A stretch of 64,000 nucleotides of DNA from Bacillus licheniformis DSM 13 = ATCC 14580 (lineage in GTDB: Bacteria; Bacillota; Bacilli; Bacillales; Bacillaceae). Positions 44,371-53,510 of this stretch are shown here, one piece after another. Numbering within the stretch: position 1 is the stretch's first letter; every line of letters begins with the position of its first letter. The notes beneath the pieces are model-generated. The model was not told where the DNA came from and ran no database searches. It saw only the letters and a list, made by a program, of their open reading frames with translations. The stretch lies in NCBI RefSeq assembly GCF_000011645.1, contig NC_006270.3, positions 2,601,501 through 2,665,500 on the forward strand, written 5' to 3'. A program made the position numbers and the translations under genes.

Positions 44371-46758
44371 TTACTCTCCGTCAGGCAAGCGGCTTTTTGA
44401 CGACTGCTGTTTTTCAGCAGTCATTTTTTCTTGCGGGGAATGTACTTTATCATATGGAGGATGTAGCAAAAACGTTCCGTTCCCGCCTCGAAATAGGTGC
44501 TGAATCGAACCGTGCCGATCCGTTCTGAACACCTTCACATCGTGGCGGTTTAGGATGTCCAGCACTTCCCCGTGGGGATGCCCGTAGCGGTTGTGCTCCC
44601 CCGCCGAAATGAGGGCGGTTTTCGGCTCAATTTGCTTGATCAGCTCTTCACCCGTCGAACCTTTGCTTCCATGGTGACCGACTTTCAGAATATCCGCTTT
44701 AAGATTCGGATACACTTCCATCATCTCCTTTTCGCCCTCCTTCTCCAAATCTCCAGTTAACAGCCACGAAAATCCGCCTGCTTTCATCCACAATACGAGG
44801 GAACCATTGTTTTTGCTGTTTTTGTCCGCCTCTTTCGGTGAAAGAACATAAAATTCAAGATTGCCAATATGAAGGATGTCACCTCTTTTGGCTACATTCA
44901 CCTCGACGCCTTCCTTCAAGGCAAGGCGAAGCAGCTTTTCATCAGACGGTTCGGCTGCGAAGCCTTTCGGCACGATCAATTGCTTCACTTTATGTTTTTG
45001 GATCAGCACATGCGCTTCACCGATATGATCCTGATCAGCATGGGTCAAAATTAAAGCATCGAGCTTCTTGACCCCTTTGGTTGCCAGAAAAGGCATTAAC
45101 ACGCTCTCCCCCAATGAAAAATCCTTCTTCCGCTTTCTCCACCGCTCTTTCCGGAAGGATACGGTTCCTCCCGTATCAATGAAGACCGTGCCATTCTGAC
45201 CGGGAGCGCTGACATACATGCTGTCCCCTTGGCCGATATCAAGCATTGTAACCTCTCCCTCACCTGCAAGCTGAGGAAGACATGCGTGAATCACAAACAC
45301 AGCAGCAAGCAGGCCGGACGGAATCATGACCGCACGAAGCGACATCTCTTTTTCCAGCAACAGCAAAAACAGAAAAATGGCTGTGAAGTAGAAAAACAAC
45401 AAAAGATCCGGCGGCTTAGCCGCAGAAAAGACCGAAACATCCGCGGCAGACACCGTTTTAACAGCCTGATGGCTCCACACAAGCAGACGGTCAAGAACGG
45501 CGGCTGCCGCCTCCCCCAAGGGATGAAAACATATGAAAGCAAGCAGGCTTCCGAAAGACAGCGGCATGATGATGAAAATATAAAGAGGTATAAAAAATAG
45601 ATTCATTAATGTGCTGAGAAATGAAAACTCTTGAAAATGAAAAAGCAGAATCGGGAGGGAAGCGAGCTGAGCCAAAAATGACCCCAATAGCAGCTGAGAG
45701 ATTCGGCTTTTCGGCCTGGTCAATATCTCCTTTGAAAGAATGAAAACGAAGGATACAGCAAAAGAAAGCTGGAATCCGGCTTGAAATAACAGATAAGGAT
45801 GATACAGCAGCAGTCCGAGGCAGGCAATGCTGATCACATCGGCACTTTTGAAGTTCTTTTTAGACAGTGATGCCAGCAGATAGATTTCAGACATGAAAAC
45901 CGCTCTCATCACCGACGGGGCGCCTCCGGTCAAAACTGCGGCAACGGGAAGGCCGATCACGAGCAGCCATTTTGCGCATTCCCTCGTGACGCCGAAGCGA
46001 ATAAATATGTAAAACAGAGCGGCTGAGAGCAGACCGACATGAAGCCCGGAAATCGCTAAAAGGTGAATGATTCCAAGACGCTGATAGCCGTCCAGGACAT
46101 CTTGTTCAATGAGAAACCGGTCTCCGAAAATTAGCGCTCTTCCAATACCGGCAGCCGAGTCCGCCATATTTTCCTCTATAAAATCAAGGCCCGCTTTTCT
46201 GATTTTCAATAGAGATGGCATCAGGCCGCCGCCCGGCTTGCAGCTTGTAATAGACTGAACTGCAAAAATCCAGTGAATCCCTTTTTGATACATGGATTCT
46301 TTTTGATTAAAAGTGCCAGGAACCGTCTCTTTTTTCGGCTCTTTTAATTCACCTTGCATGACACAGAGGCTGCCCGGCTGAAGAGCTGAGAGCGCCCGTT
46401 TTTCTTGTGGAGACCGGAGCGTATATCCCGCTTTCAAAGCTTCTCCCTCATCTGTTTCGGCTGTGAAAGAAAGCCGGTCTCCGTCTATTACGGGAATATC
46501 CTGAACAGAAGCGAGCGTGTGAAATTTGCCTTCATGATAAATCGTTGTATTGAAATGGTCGATCACGTAAAAAGAAGTAAAATATAAAATACAAACCGCT
46601 GCACATAAAGCGAAAAGGAGTATTTGTTTTTTGAAGAAACAGAGGATAAAGAACAGAAAAAAACCGACGGCGAGGAAGAGATAAAGAGAAGAGTGAGCGG
46701 AGGCGATTCCGGCTGCCGCTGAAATCGCTCCGCACGGGAAGATGCGATGTCTGTCCAT
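44371..46758 (-). CDS. comEC: Competence channel protein ComEC
   Basis: A 795-aa polytopic membrane protein that forms the DNA-uptake channel. The N-terminal part has membrane helices and an OB-fold segment; the central Competence domain contains GIGRALIFGDR and HLLAISGLHVGLLSA (about 217-245); the C-terminal metallo-beta-lactamase domain (from about 505) has LDIGQGDS and LTHADQDHIGEAHVL, with likely nuclease activity. It is slightly longer than B. subtilis ComEC (776). It follows comEB by three bases without a clear RBS, suggesting coupling. The 3' end overlaps the yqzM terminator. Confidence 0.95.
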   Translation of the reverse strand: MDRHRIFPCGAISAAAGIASAHSSLYLFLAVGFFLFFILCFFKKQILLFALCAAVCILYFTSFYVIDHFNTTIYHEGKFHTLASVQDIPVIDGDRLSFTAETDEGEALKAGYTLRSPQEKRALSALQPGSLCVMQGELKEPKKETVPGTFNQKESMYQKGIHWIFAVQSITSCKPGGGLMPSLLKIRKAGLDFIEENMADSAAGIGRALIFGDRFLIEQDVLDGYQRLGIIHLLAISGLHVGLLSAALFYIFIRFGVTRECAKWLLVIGLPVAAVLTGGAPSVMRAVFMSEIYLLASLSKKNFKSADVISIACLGLLLYHPYLLFQAGFQLSFAVSFVFILSKEILTRPKSRISQLLLGSFLAQLASLPILLFHFQEFSFLSTLMNLFFIPLYIFIIMPLSFGSLLAFICFHPLGEAAAAVLDRLLVWSHQAVKTVSAADVSVFSAAKPPDLLLFFYFTAIFLFLLLLEKEMSLRAVMIPSGLLAAVFVIHACLPQLAGEGEVTMLDIGQGDSMYVSAPGQNGTVFIDTGGTVSFRKERWRKRKKDFSLGESVLMPFLATKGVKKLDALILTHADQDHIGEAHVLIQKHKVKQLIVPKGFAAEPSDEKLLRLALKEGVEVNVAKRGDILHIGNLEFYVLSPKEADKNSKNNGSLVLWMKAGGFSWLLTGDLEKEGEKEMMEVYPNLKADILKVGHHGSKGSTGEELIKQIEPKTALISAGEHNRYGHPHGEVLDILNRHDVKVFRTDRHGSIQHLFRGGNGTFLLHPPYDKVHSPQEKMTAEKQQSSKSRLPDGE
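44402..44430 (+). terminator. yqzM terminator inside comEC
   Basis: A perfect 8-bp stem (GACTGCTG at 44402-44409 with CAGCAGTC at 44415-44422) followed by A and six T on the plus strand. It lies within the last 20 codons of comEC on the opposite strand. Confidence 0.8.
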
Positions 46759-46761
46759 TGG

Positions 46762-47331
46762 TTACACGTAGCTTGTAAACAGTTTGTTGGCCTCTTCGTG
46801 TATTTTCCTGATCTCCTCTTCCTCAAGGCCTTTATCAGCCAGCTGTTTGATCAGATCGGCTACAAACGCCAACTTTTCCTGGTTTTTCAAGTCGATAATC
46901 ATCTCATCGAGCTCTACCTGCTCCACTTTAACAGAAGCCTGATCGAAAAGTTCAACCGCGTAAGGATGGTTTTTGTAATCCTTCGCATAGTATATCGTTT
47001 TAATACCTGCCTGAATGATCGATTTACAGCATTGAATGCACGGAAAATGTGTGACATATATTTCAGCGCCTTCGGTCGGAACACCGAATTTTGCACACTG
47101 AAGAATCGCGTTCATCTCGGCGTGAATCGTTCTAATGCAGTGCCCGTCCACCATATAGCAGCCTTCATCCGCACAGTGAACGCCTCCGGCGATCGATCCG
47201 TTGTAGCCTCCCGCTATAATTCGTTTATCCCTGACAATCGTCGCTCCTACAGCAAGCCTTGTACACGTGCTGCGAAGCGCCAGCAAATGGCTTTGCGCCA
47301 TAAAATATTGATCCCAAGAAATCCGTTCCAC
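46762..47331 (-). CDS. comEB: ComE operon protein 2 (dCMP deaminase family)
   Basis: A 189-aa zinc-dependent deaminase-fold protein with HAEMNAIL (His and Glu of the active site) and PCIQCC ligands, plus a C-terminal helical tail of about 40 residues. The length equals B. subtilis ComEB, where it is not needed for uptake but affects competence-protein localisation. The GTG at 47331 follows TTGGAGGG. Confidence 0.95.
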   Translation of the reverse strand: MERISWDQYFMAQSHLLALRSTCTRLAVGATIVRDKRIIAGGYNGSIAGGVHCADEGCYMVDGHCIRTIHAEMNAILQCAKFGVPTEGAEIYVTHFPCIQCCKSIIQAGIKTIYYAKDYKNHPYAVELFDQASVKVEQVELDEMIIDLKNQEKLAFVADLIKQLADKGLEEEEIRKIHEEANKLFTSYV

Positions 47332-47399
47332 TTGTTTTCCCTCCAAAAATACGATGTCGACTTCCCTAAGTTTACATATGATGATCCGCAAACGTCAAT

Positions 47400-48029
47400 T
47401 TACTTTACCGTGATTGCAGATTTTATTCTTTCAAAAGACTTTTCTCCAATTCCCGAAACGTTTGTTATGTCTTCTACCGTGTGAAACGGTCCGTTCTCCT
47501 CGCGGTATTCGATAACCGCTTCCGCTTTTGAAGGGCCGATGCCGGGAATCGCCTGAAGCTCCTCAGAGGAAGCCGTATTGATATTGACGATATCGACGGA
47601 AGCGCCATCTGCCCTTGAACCCGCTTTCGAGAAAGAATCAGCAGCCTCTTCCCCCTCAAATGGAATGTAAACCACCATACCGTCCTGCAAAACGGCTGCA
47701 AGGTTAATTTGCTTTTGATCCGCTTTTTTCTCGGTGCCGCCTGCTTTTTTCAATACATCGTGGACCCTGTCTCCCTCTTTCATTTGATAGACGCCCGGAT
47801 TTTTCACAGCGCCTTTCAAATCGATGATAACCGCCTCTTTTCCCGCGCTTTTTTCCCGTTTCACCTCCTCCTTCTTGTCATACGTCTGTGCAGAAGCCTC
47901 CTCGGGAATGGAGAGGCCGGATGAAGTTTCACGCTTTCCGCTTAACAGCATGAAGGCAGCGCTGATGATCAAGACGAGTGCAACGCCTCCCGCAGCATGC
48001 CATTTATATTGTTTTAGCCAATCTGTCAA
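47400..48029 (-). CDS. comEA: Competence DNA receptor ComEA
   Basis: A 209-aa membrane-bound double-strand DNA-binding protein. It has an N-terminal membrane anchor (about 11-28), a charged linker, a SLBB/oligomerisation domain (VIIDLKGAVKNPGVYQM) and a C-terminal helix-hairpin-helix pair (LQAIPGIGPSKAEAVIEYRE and ITNVSGIGEKSF) that binds DNA. First gene of comE; the order EA-EB-EC is kept. Confidence 0.96.
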   Translation of the reverse strand: MTDWLKQYKWHAAGGVALVLIISAAFMLLSGKRETSSGLSIPEEASAQTYDKKEEVKREKSAGKEAVIIDLKGAVKNPGVYQMKEGDRVHDVLKKAGGTEKKADQKQINLAAVLQDGMVVYIPFEGEEAADSFSKAGSRADGASVDIVNINTASSEELQAIPGIGPSKAEAVIEYREENGPFHTVEDITNVSGIGEKSFERIKSAITVK

Positions 48030-48112
48030 ACCTGCTCACCTGCTTTCATACATATTTTGACTGAAGCCTTCATATCGTTTAAAAGATACAGGTTCAAAGG
48101 AGGGGAGAACGA

Positions 48113-48934
48113 TTGAATATCGGCTTTATCGGGACAGGAAATATGGGGACCATTTTAATTGAGGCGTTGATTGAATCCAGAGCGGTCATTCCCTCATCTT
48201 TAACAATTACTAACCGAACGATCGACAAAGCGTTAAACATAAAAAAACGATTCCCAGACATTCAGGTTGCAGAACGGCCGGAAGAAGTGATTACGGAAAG
48301 TGATGCCGTGTTTATCTGTGTAAAGCCGCTGGATATTTATCCTTTGCTAAAACGGCTTTCACCCGTCTTCACCCGCGATCAGACTGTGGTAACCATTACG
48401 AGTCCGGTGCAGGTCGAACAGCTGGAAACCATCGTCTCCTGCCAGGCGGCAAGAGTGATCCCGAGCATTACGAACAGAGCGCTGTCCGGCGTGTCATTAT
48501 TGACTTTCGGAGAAAGCTGCACAGCTGAGGCAAAAGAAAAATTGACGGCTTTAGTAAGCAAGATCTCAATCCCTCTCGAAATCGAAAGCGAGATTACGAG
48601 GGTCGCCTCAGACATTGTCAGCTGCGGCCCTGCCTTTGTCAGCTATTTGGTTCAGGAGTTTATTCAGGCGGCTGTCGAAGAAACATCCGTGTCAAAAGAG
48701 GACGCTATTTTAATGACGAAAGAGATGCTGGTCGGTTTGGGAAGGCTCCTCGAAACAGGCCTTTACACACTGCCCGCCCTGCAGGAAAAGGTTTGCGTTA
48801 AAGGCGGTGTAACCGGTGAGGGAATTAAGGCGCTGGAAAGCGGTGTTCAGGATATGTTCCGCCAGATGTTCCGAAACACCCATTTGAAGTATGAAGAAGA
48901 TATCGCTCTAGTCAAGAAGCAATTTTCCGTTTGA
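48113..48934 (+). CDS. comER: ComER (pyrroline-5-carboxylate reductase-like)
   Basis: A 273-aa Rossmann-fold protein of the ProC superfamily with the N-terminal dinucleotide motif GFIGTGNMGTIL. It is encoded divergently from comE, as in B. subtilis, and starts at a TTG after GGAGGGG. It is not needed for competence; in B. cereus and B. subtilis it has been linked to sporulation and biofilm entry. Confidence 0.93.
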   Translation: MNIGFIGTGNMGTILIEALIESRAVIPSSLTITNRTIDKALNIKKRFPDIQVAERPEEVITESDAVFICVKPLDIYPLLKRLSPVFTRDQTVVTITSPVQVEQLETIVSCQAARVIPSITNRALSGVSLLTFGESCTAEAKEKLTALVSKISIPLEIESEITRVASDIVSCGPAFVSYLVQEFIQAAVEETSVSKEDAILMTKEMLVGLGRLLETGLYTLPALQEKVCVKGGVTGEGIKALESGVQDMFRQMFRNTHLKYEEDIALVKKQFSV

Positions 48935-48986
48935 TTCATTGTTTCACGAATGTACTGAGATCTCAACAAAGGAAAAATGCATTATG

Positions 48987-49019
48987 AAAAACCATCGTTA
49001 CGATTAAACGATGGTTTTT
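48987..49019. terminator. Bidirectional terminator between comER and yqeM
   Basis: A 13-bp stem (48987-48999 with 49006-49019, one bulged base at the end) rich in A and T at the outside, giving T runs both ways. The yqeM stop codon is inside it. Confidence 0.85.
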
Positions 49020-49759
49020 GTTTTTTTTGCTGTATAAAAATGACGTTCCGACTCTGCGCTAGGCTCCAATTTTGAAAAATCAGCACTGATGCACTGCACC
49101 TCAAATCCGGCTTGCCGCAATAAACTGATGTACTTTTCCGTCTGGAAAGTCCGCTGTTCATGCGATTCATCAAACCTTTCGTATACGTCTCTATTTTGTA
49201 CAAAGAAGGTCAAATCGTGAACAGCTGAATGAGGCTCTTCCCCCGCATAGCTTTGCCAGATGACGCTCACTTCTTCATCCTGATCGGCATACGTACTTCC
49301 CGGAAAAATGACATCCATTTTGTAAACGGAATGAACATCAAACAGAAGAAGACCGCCCTCTTTTAATAGAGAAAAAACGTTTTTAAAAGTATTGAAAACG
49401 TCTTTTTCGCTCTTTAGATAATTCAGCGAGTCACAGCAGATCGCAACCGCGTCAAACTCTTGTCCGTGCCCGGCAAGTTCGCGCATATCCTGCTGAAAGA
49501 ACTGAATATCGAGCTGCCTGACGGCTGCTTTGTACTGGGCCTGGGCAAGCATGTCTTCGCTGATATCGATTCCTGTGACATCATAGCCTTTTTCAGCCAG
49601 GCGGACAGATATTTCACCCGTTCCGCACGCCAGATCAAGCACCCGTATACGTTCTTTCTGCTGCGCGCCGATCGTTTGTTCAATCCAGCTGACCCACTGA
49701 TCGTAAGGAGCATGAGACATCAGCTTGTCATAAATACTGGAAAATCCTTTATAGATCAT
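49004..49759 (-). CDS. yqeM: SAM-dependent methyltransferase YqeM
   Basis: A 251-aa class I methyltransferase with motif I VLDLACGTGEISVRLAEKGY near 41-60 and the acidic GIDISEDML. Substrate unknown. It overlaps rsfS by four bases and is the last gene of the yqeG-to-yqeM operon. Confidence 0.92.
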   Translation of the reverse strand: MIYKGFSSIYDKLMSHAPYDQWVSWIEQTIGAQQKERIRVLDLACGTGEISVRLAEKGYDVTGIDISEDMLAQAQYKAAVRQLDIQFFQQDMRELAGHGQEFDAVAICCDSLNYLKSEKDVFNTFKNVFSLLKEGGLLLFDVHSVYKMDVIFPGSTYADQDEEVSVIWQSYAGEEPHSAVHDLTFFVQNRDVYERFDESHEQRTFQTEKYISLLRQAGFEVQCISADFSKLEPSAESERHFYTAKKTKTIV

Positions 49760-50112
49760 TCATTAACTCCGAACGAAAGGTCTTCAATCGGCGCGTCTCC
49801 CCACAGCTTTTCAAGGTTGTAATAGCCTCGTTCCTCTTTGTGGAAAACGTGGACAACGACGTCGCCCAAATCGATTAAAACCCATCTGGCTTCGTCAAAG
49901 CCCTCCATTTTCTTCACATCAATTCCATTTTCTTCAGCTTGATCCTTAATTTCCCGGGCAATGGCCTGAACCTGTTTGTCAGAGTTCCCATGGCAAATCA
50001 GAAAATAGTCAGCCACGAGGGAAATCCCCTGCATATTCAAGGCGATAATATCTTCCGCCCGTTTATCATCGCAGGCCTCTGCGGCAATTTTTAAAATTGA
50101 AGCTTGATCCAT
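49756..50112 (-). CDS. rsfS: Ribosome silencing factor RsfS
   Basis: A 118-aa protein (yqeL) of the RsfS/Iojap family that binds uL14 and blocks subunit joining in starved cells. Conserved: DYFLICHGNSDKQVQAIARE, and the end part ARWVLIDLGDVVVHVFHKEE followed by YYNLEKLWGDA. Lies 13 bases after yqeK. Confidence 0.95.
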   Translation of the reverse strand: MDQASILKIAAEACDDKRAEDIIALNMQGISLVADYFLICHGNSDKQVQAIAREIKDQAEENGIDVKKMEGFDEARWVLIDLGDVVVHVFHKEERGYYNLEKLWGDAPIEDLSFGVNE

Positions 50113-50125
50113 TCAGTAATTCCTC

Positions 50126-50689
50126 CTAATGTCTATCGTTTACTAAAGCATTATATGTGGCGACCGTTTCCGGATAAACGGCCTGATTTTTTGAAATTAA
50201 AAAGGTAATCGTATTTTTCAATGCCTGGATGAGCGCCGAATCCAAATCTTCCTCAGCGAGAGTCCGAACCTCTTCAACCCCCGGAAAACGGCGGCCCGGC
50301 TCGATATAATCCGCTACATAAACCACTTTTTCAAGAAGAGTCATATTGGGCCTTCCAGATGTATGGAACCGAATGGCTGACAGGATGTCTTCATCCGTAA
50401 TTCCGACCTCTGTTTTGACAAGCGCTGCTCCTGCCGGCGCATGCCAAAGTTCATGATGAAAATTGAGCACTTCAAGCGGCCCGCCTCCGTCGAGGATGAT
50501 TTGTTTCATCTCCTCTTTTGGGCGAAATTTGGCGTAGTCATGAAAGATCGCGGCGATTTCGGCTTTTTTCAGATCTGCGCCAAACCGTTCAGCAAGTTTG
50601 ACAGCCGTCTCCATCACGCCGACCGTATGGATGTAGCGCTGTTCTGTCAGCTGTTCTTTCACGCAGGCTAAGGCTTCCTCACGTTTCAT
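50126..50689 (-). CDS. yqeK: HD-domain hydrolase YqeK (diadenosine tetraphosphatase type)
   Basis: A 187-aa HD-superfamily phosphohydrolase with the metal ligands in RYIHTVGVMETAVKLAE, FHDYAKF and HHELWHAPAGAAL. Members of this family hydrolyse symmetric Ap4A. It overlaps nadD by 11 bases, a link seen in many Firmicutes. Confidence 0.93.
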   Translation of the reverse strand: MKREEALACVKEQLTEQRYIHTVGVMETAVKLAERFGADLKKAEIAAIFHDYAKFRPKEEMKQIILDGGGPLEVLNFHHELWHAPAGAALVKTEVGITDEDILSAIRFHTSGRPNMTLLEKVVYVADYIEPGRRFPGVEEVRTLAEEDLDSALIQALKNTITFLISKNQAVYPETVATYNALVNDRH

Positions 50690-51248
50690 ATAAACGATTC
50701 TCCTTCACATAGACCTTCACTTCGTCAGGTATTAAATAATCTGTCGGCTGCCGATTTTTAATGCGGTCCCTGAGCAAAGATGATGACACTTCAAAAATAG
50801 GCACATCGACAAAAACGAGCGGATACGGCGTCTCAATTTGAAAGCCGGGCCGCTTCACCCCGACAAACTGAATCATGTTGACAAGCTTGTCAATGTTTGA
50901 CCATTTCGGCAGGTATTCCACCATATCCGCGCCGATAATAAAGTAAAACTCATGATCAGGGTATCGGTCTTTCAGCAGGCGAACGGTATCAAATGTATAA
51001 GAAGGGCCTTCCCTTTCGAGTTCGATCGTCTCCAGTTTAAATTGCTCTTTCCCCGAAATGGCGAGCTTCAGCATTTCAACCCTGTGCATACTTAGTGAAA
51101 ACGAGTTTTTTTGTTTATGCGGCGGAATTTGGTTGGGCATAAACCAGATTTCATCAAGATCCAGTTTGTACAGGACTTCATTTGCCATTAATAAATGCCC
51201 GTTGTGCGGAGGATCGAATGTCCCTCCAAAAATCCCGATTTTCCTCAT
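50679..51248 (-). CDS. nadD: Nicotinate-nucleotide adenylyltransferase
   Basis: A 189-aa enzyme (yqeJ) that makes nicotinate adenine dinucleotide in NAD synthesis. The nucleotidyltransferase signature GIFGGTFDPPHNGHL is at 4-18 and the second motif is near SSLLRDRIKNRQPTDYLIPD. The ATG at 51248 fits the B. subtilis length; an in-frame ATG nine bases earlier was not used. Confidence 0.96.
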   Translation of the reverse strand: MRKIGIFGGTFDPPHNGHLLMANEVLYKLDLDEIWFMPNQIPPHKQKNSFSLSMHRVEMLKLAISGKEQFKLETIELEREGPSYTFDTVRLLKDRYPDHEFYFIIGADMVEYLPKWSNIDKLVNMIQFVGVKRPGFQIETPYPLVFVDVPIFEVSSSLLRDRIKNRQPTDYLIPDEVKVYVKENRLYET

Positions 51249-51266
51249 GATTACCACCTTTAAGCA

Positions 51267-51557
51267 TTAAGGAAGCTCAATTTTTTTATTTTCTTTTGAC
51301 TCCTTATACAGCACAATAATGTTTCCGATCGTCTGCACCAGTTCGGCGCGCGCTCCGCCCGCCAGCGCTTCGGCTACTTCCTCTTTAGGCTGCTCGCAGT
51401 TTTGCAGCACGCTCACCTTGATCAATTCTCTTGCTTCAAGAGCTTCGCTGATTTGTTTGACCATATTTTCGTTGACTCCGCCTTTGCCGACTTGAAAAAT
51501 CGGTGACAGATGATGCGCTTCCCGGCGCAAATAGCGTTTTTGTTTTCCTGTTAGCAT
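51267..51557 (-). CDS. yhbY: RNA-binding protein YhbY (YqeI)
   Basis: A 96-aa CRM-domain protein with LTGKQKRYLRREAHHLSPIF at the start and the GKGGVNENMV loop. CRM proteins bind pre-50S particles. It overlaps aroE by seven bases in the ribosome-linked yqeG-yqeM operon. Confidence 0.93.
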   Translation of the reverse strand: MLTGKQKRYLRREAHHLSPIFQVGKGGVNENMVKQISEALEARELIKVSVLQNCEQPKEEVAEALAGGARAELVQTIGNIIVLYKESKENKKIELP

Positions 51558-52387
51558 GATTTTCCTCCTAGTTGCTGCAACACAATTGATTTCATTTTTT
51601 CCATATTCGGCTCATGTCCTGTCCACAGCTCAAAAGCAAGGGCTGCCTGGCCGATGAACATGCCGACTCCGTCCAATGTTTTCAAGCCTTTTGCTTCAGC
51701 CTCATGCAGCAGGGCCGTTTTCAGCGGATTGTAGATAATATCGCATACAAGGCACGTTTCTTTCGCATTCGCCAATGAAAGCGGGGCAGCTTCGACATTC
51801 GGATGCATCCCGACCGACGTCGTTTGAATCACGATATCATATGCTGACAAGTCTGCTTCCGCTTCCTGCAGTGACAAGGCGCGTGCCTCTCCATCAAAAC
51901 GCTGAGTGAATGCTAATGCCTTTTCAGGCGTACGATTCGCCACATCAAGCCGCTTGGGCGTCTCGGCTGCCAGAGTGGTAAATATCGCCCTCGCCGCACC
52001 GCCTGCTCCGATCAACAGTATCGAGAGCTCAGAAAGCGGACGATCAAGGGATGGCTTCAGCGATTTAAGAAACCCTGCTCCATCTGTATTATATCCGACC
52101 AGCCCTTCTTTTTCTCTTCTGACAGTGTTTACCGCCCCGAGAGCTTCGGCGCTTTCATCAATACGGTCGAGATGCTTCATGATCGATACTTTGTGGGGGA
52201 CGGTCACATTAAACCCTTGAATGCCAAGGGCCCGCATACCTTTCACAGCATCTTCAAGATCTTCGTTTTCCACGCGAAAAGCGTGATAATGCCCTTCTAA
52301 AGAAAGATCCTTCAAAGCCGCATTATGGATGTCCGGAGACATGGAATGGGCCACCGGATTGCCAATCAGTCCGTATATCGGTTTCAT
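51551..52387 (-). CDS. aroE: Shikimate dehydrogenase
   Basis: A 278-aa enzyme (aroD in B. subtilis) for the NADPH-linked reduction of 3-dehydroshikimate. The substrate side has NPVAHSMSPDIHN (residues 11-23) and FNVTVPHKVSIM with the catalytic Lys. The Rossmann side has LIGAGGAARAI. It is embedded in an operon otherwise devoted to ribosome assembly. Confidence 0.96.
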   Translation of the reverse strand: MKPIYGLIGNPVAHSMSPDIHNAALKDLSLEGHYHAFRVENEDLEDAVKGMRALGIQGFNVTVPHKVSIMKHLDRIDESAEALGAVNTVRREKEGLVGYNTDGAGFLKSLKPSLDRPLSELSILLIGAGGAARAIFTTLAAETPKRLDVANRTPEKALAFTQRFDGEARALSLQEAEADLSAYDIVIQTTSVGMHPNVEAAPLSLANAKETCLVCDIIYNPLKTALLHEAEAKGLKTLDGVGMFIGQAALAFELWTGHEPNMEKMKSIVLQQLGGKSC

Positions 52388-52406
52388 AACTCTCTCCCCT
52401 TAGCAC

Positions 52407-53507
52407 TTATATTAGAGATCTGCGCAAAAACACGTGAACGCCTTTAGGGGCGTGGGCGACAATTTTTTGGTTTGCCCCCTGGACCGTTACCCAGCCAAGG
52501 CCCGAGAACACAACGTCCGTTTTCGGCTCTTTAATCGTAAACGTATGTTTGACAAGCGCCGGAAACGAGTCAAGATCTTCTTTTGCAGGGGGAGCAAGCA
52601 TTTCCCCAGCGTGCTTTTCATACAGCTGATCCGCGTTTTCAAGCTTTGTTCTATGGATCTTGAGTTCATTCGGCATATAGCATACAAACGAAGACCTGCC
52701 TCCGCTTGCATAATCAAACCGCGATAATCCGCCGAAAAACAGCGTCTGTTCCTCGTTCAGCTGAAAGGTGCGCGGCTTCAGCTCCTTCTTCGGCGTCAAT
52801 ATTTTCAGATCGCGTTTCGCGACATAGTGCGCCATTTGATGATGGTTGATGATTCCCGGCGTATCATACATCGCAGATCCATCATCCAGAGGGATTTCAA
52901 TCGCATCAAGCGTCGTCCCCGGATATTGGGATGTCGTGATAATGTCGTCTTCTCCGGAAACCTCTTTAATAATCCGGTTGATGAACGTTGATTTCCCGAC
53001 GTTCGTACATCCGACGACATACACGTCCTTGCCTTGTCTGTAATGTTCGATCGCGTCGATCGCATCTTTCATCCCCTGCCCGCGCCCGGCGCTGACGAGC
53101 AGCACATCAACAGGCCTTAAGCCAAGCTCTTTCGCCTCGCGCTTCATCCAGTTTACAAGGCGCTCGCGCTTGACTGATTTAGGGAGAATATCTGCTTTGT
53201 TTCCTATTAATAAGATCGGATTACCTCCGACAAAGCGGTTCAGTCCGTTGATCCAGCTTCCGTTGAAATCAAAGATGTCGACGATTTTCACGATGAGTGA
53301 ATCCGTTTCCCCGATGCCGTGCAGAATCTTCAAAAAGTCATCGTCCGTCAGTGAAACATCTTGAATTTCGTTATAATTTTTCAATCTGAAGCAGCGCTGG
53401 CAGATGACGTCTTCTTTTAACAGCGATGCTTCAGGCGCATAGCCCAGTTTATTTTTATCTTCGGTTTGAATGGCGACTCCGCATCCGATACAAACTACCT
53501 TTTCCAT
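52407..53507 (-). CDS. yqeH: Ribosome biogenesis GTPase YqeH
   Basis: A 366-aa circularly permuted GTPase needed for 30S assembly. It has an N-terminal zinc finger (CIGCG and CQRC), then the GTPase motifs in permuted order: NKADILP (G4), VGCTNVGKSTFINR (G1) and DTPGI (G3). Starts four bases after yqeG. Confidence 0.97.
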   Translation of the reverse strand: MEKVVCIGCGVAIQTEDKNKLGYAPEASLLKEDVICQRCFRLKNYNEIQDVSLTDDDFLKILHGIGETDSLIVKIVDIFDFNGSWINGLNRFVGGNPILLIGNKADILPKSVKRERLVNWMKREAKELGLRPVDVLLVSAGRGQGMKDAIDAIEHYRQGKDVYVVGCTNVGKSTFINRIIKEVSGEDDIITTSQYPGTTLDAIEIPLDDGSAMYDTPGIINHHQMAHYVAKRDLKILTPKKELKPRTFQLNEEQTLFFGGLSRFDYASGGRSSFVCYMPNELKIHRTKLENADQLYEKHAGEMLAPPAKEDLDSFPALVKHTFTIKEPKTDVVFSGLGWVTVQGANQKIVAHAPKGVHVFLRRSLI

Positions 53508-53510
53508 TCA

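Noticed and set aside
48030..48112. ComK boxes in the comEA-comER divergent region
   Set aside because: No clear AAAA-N5-TTTT pair was found by eye, so no operator is claimed although regulation by ComK is expected from B. subtilis.
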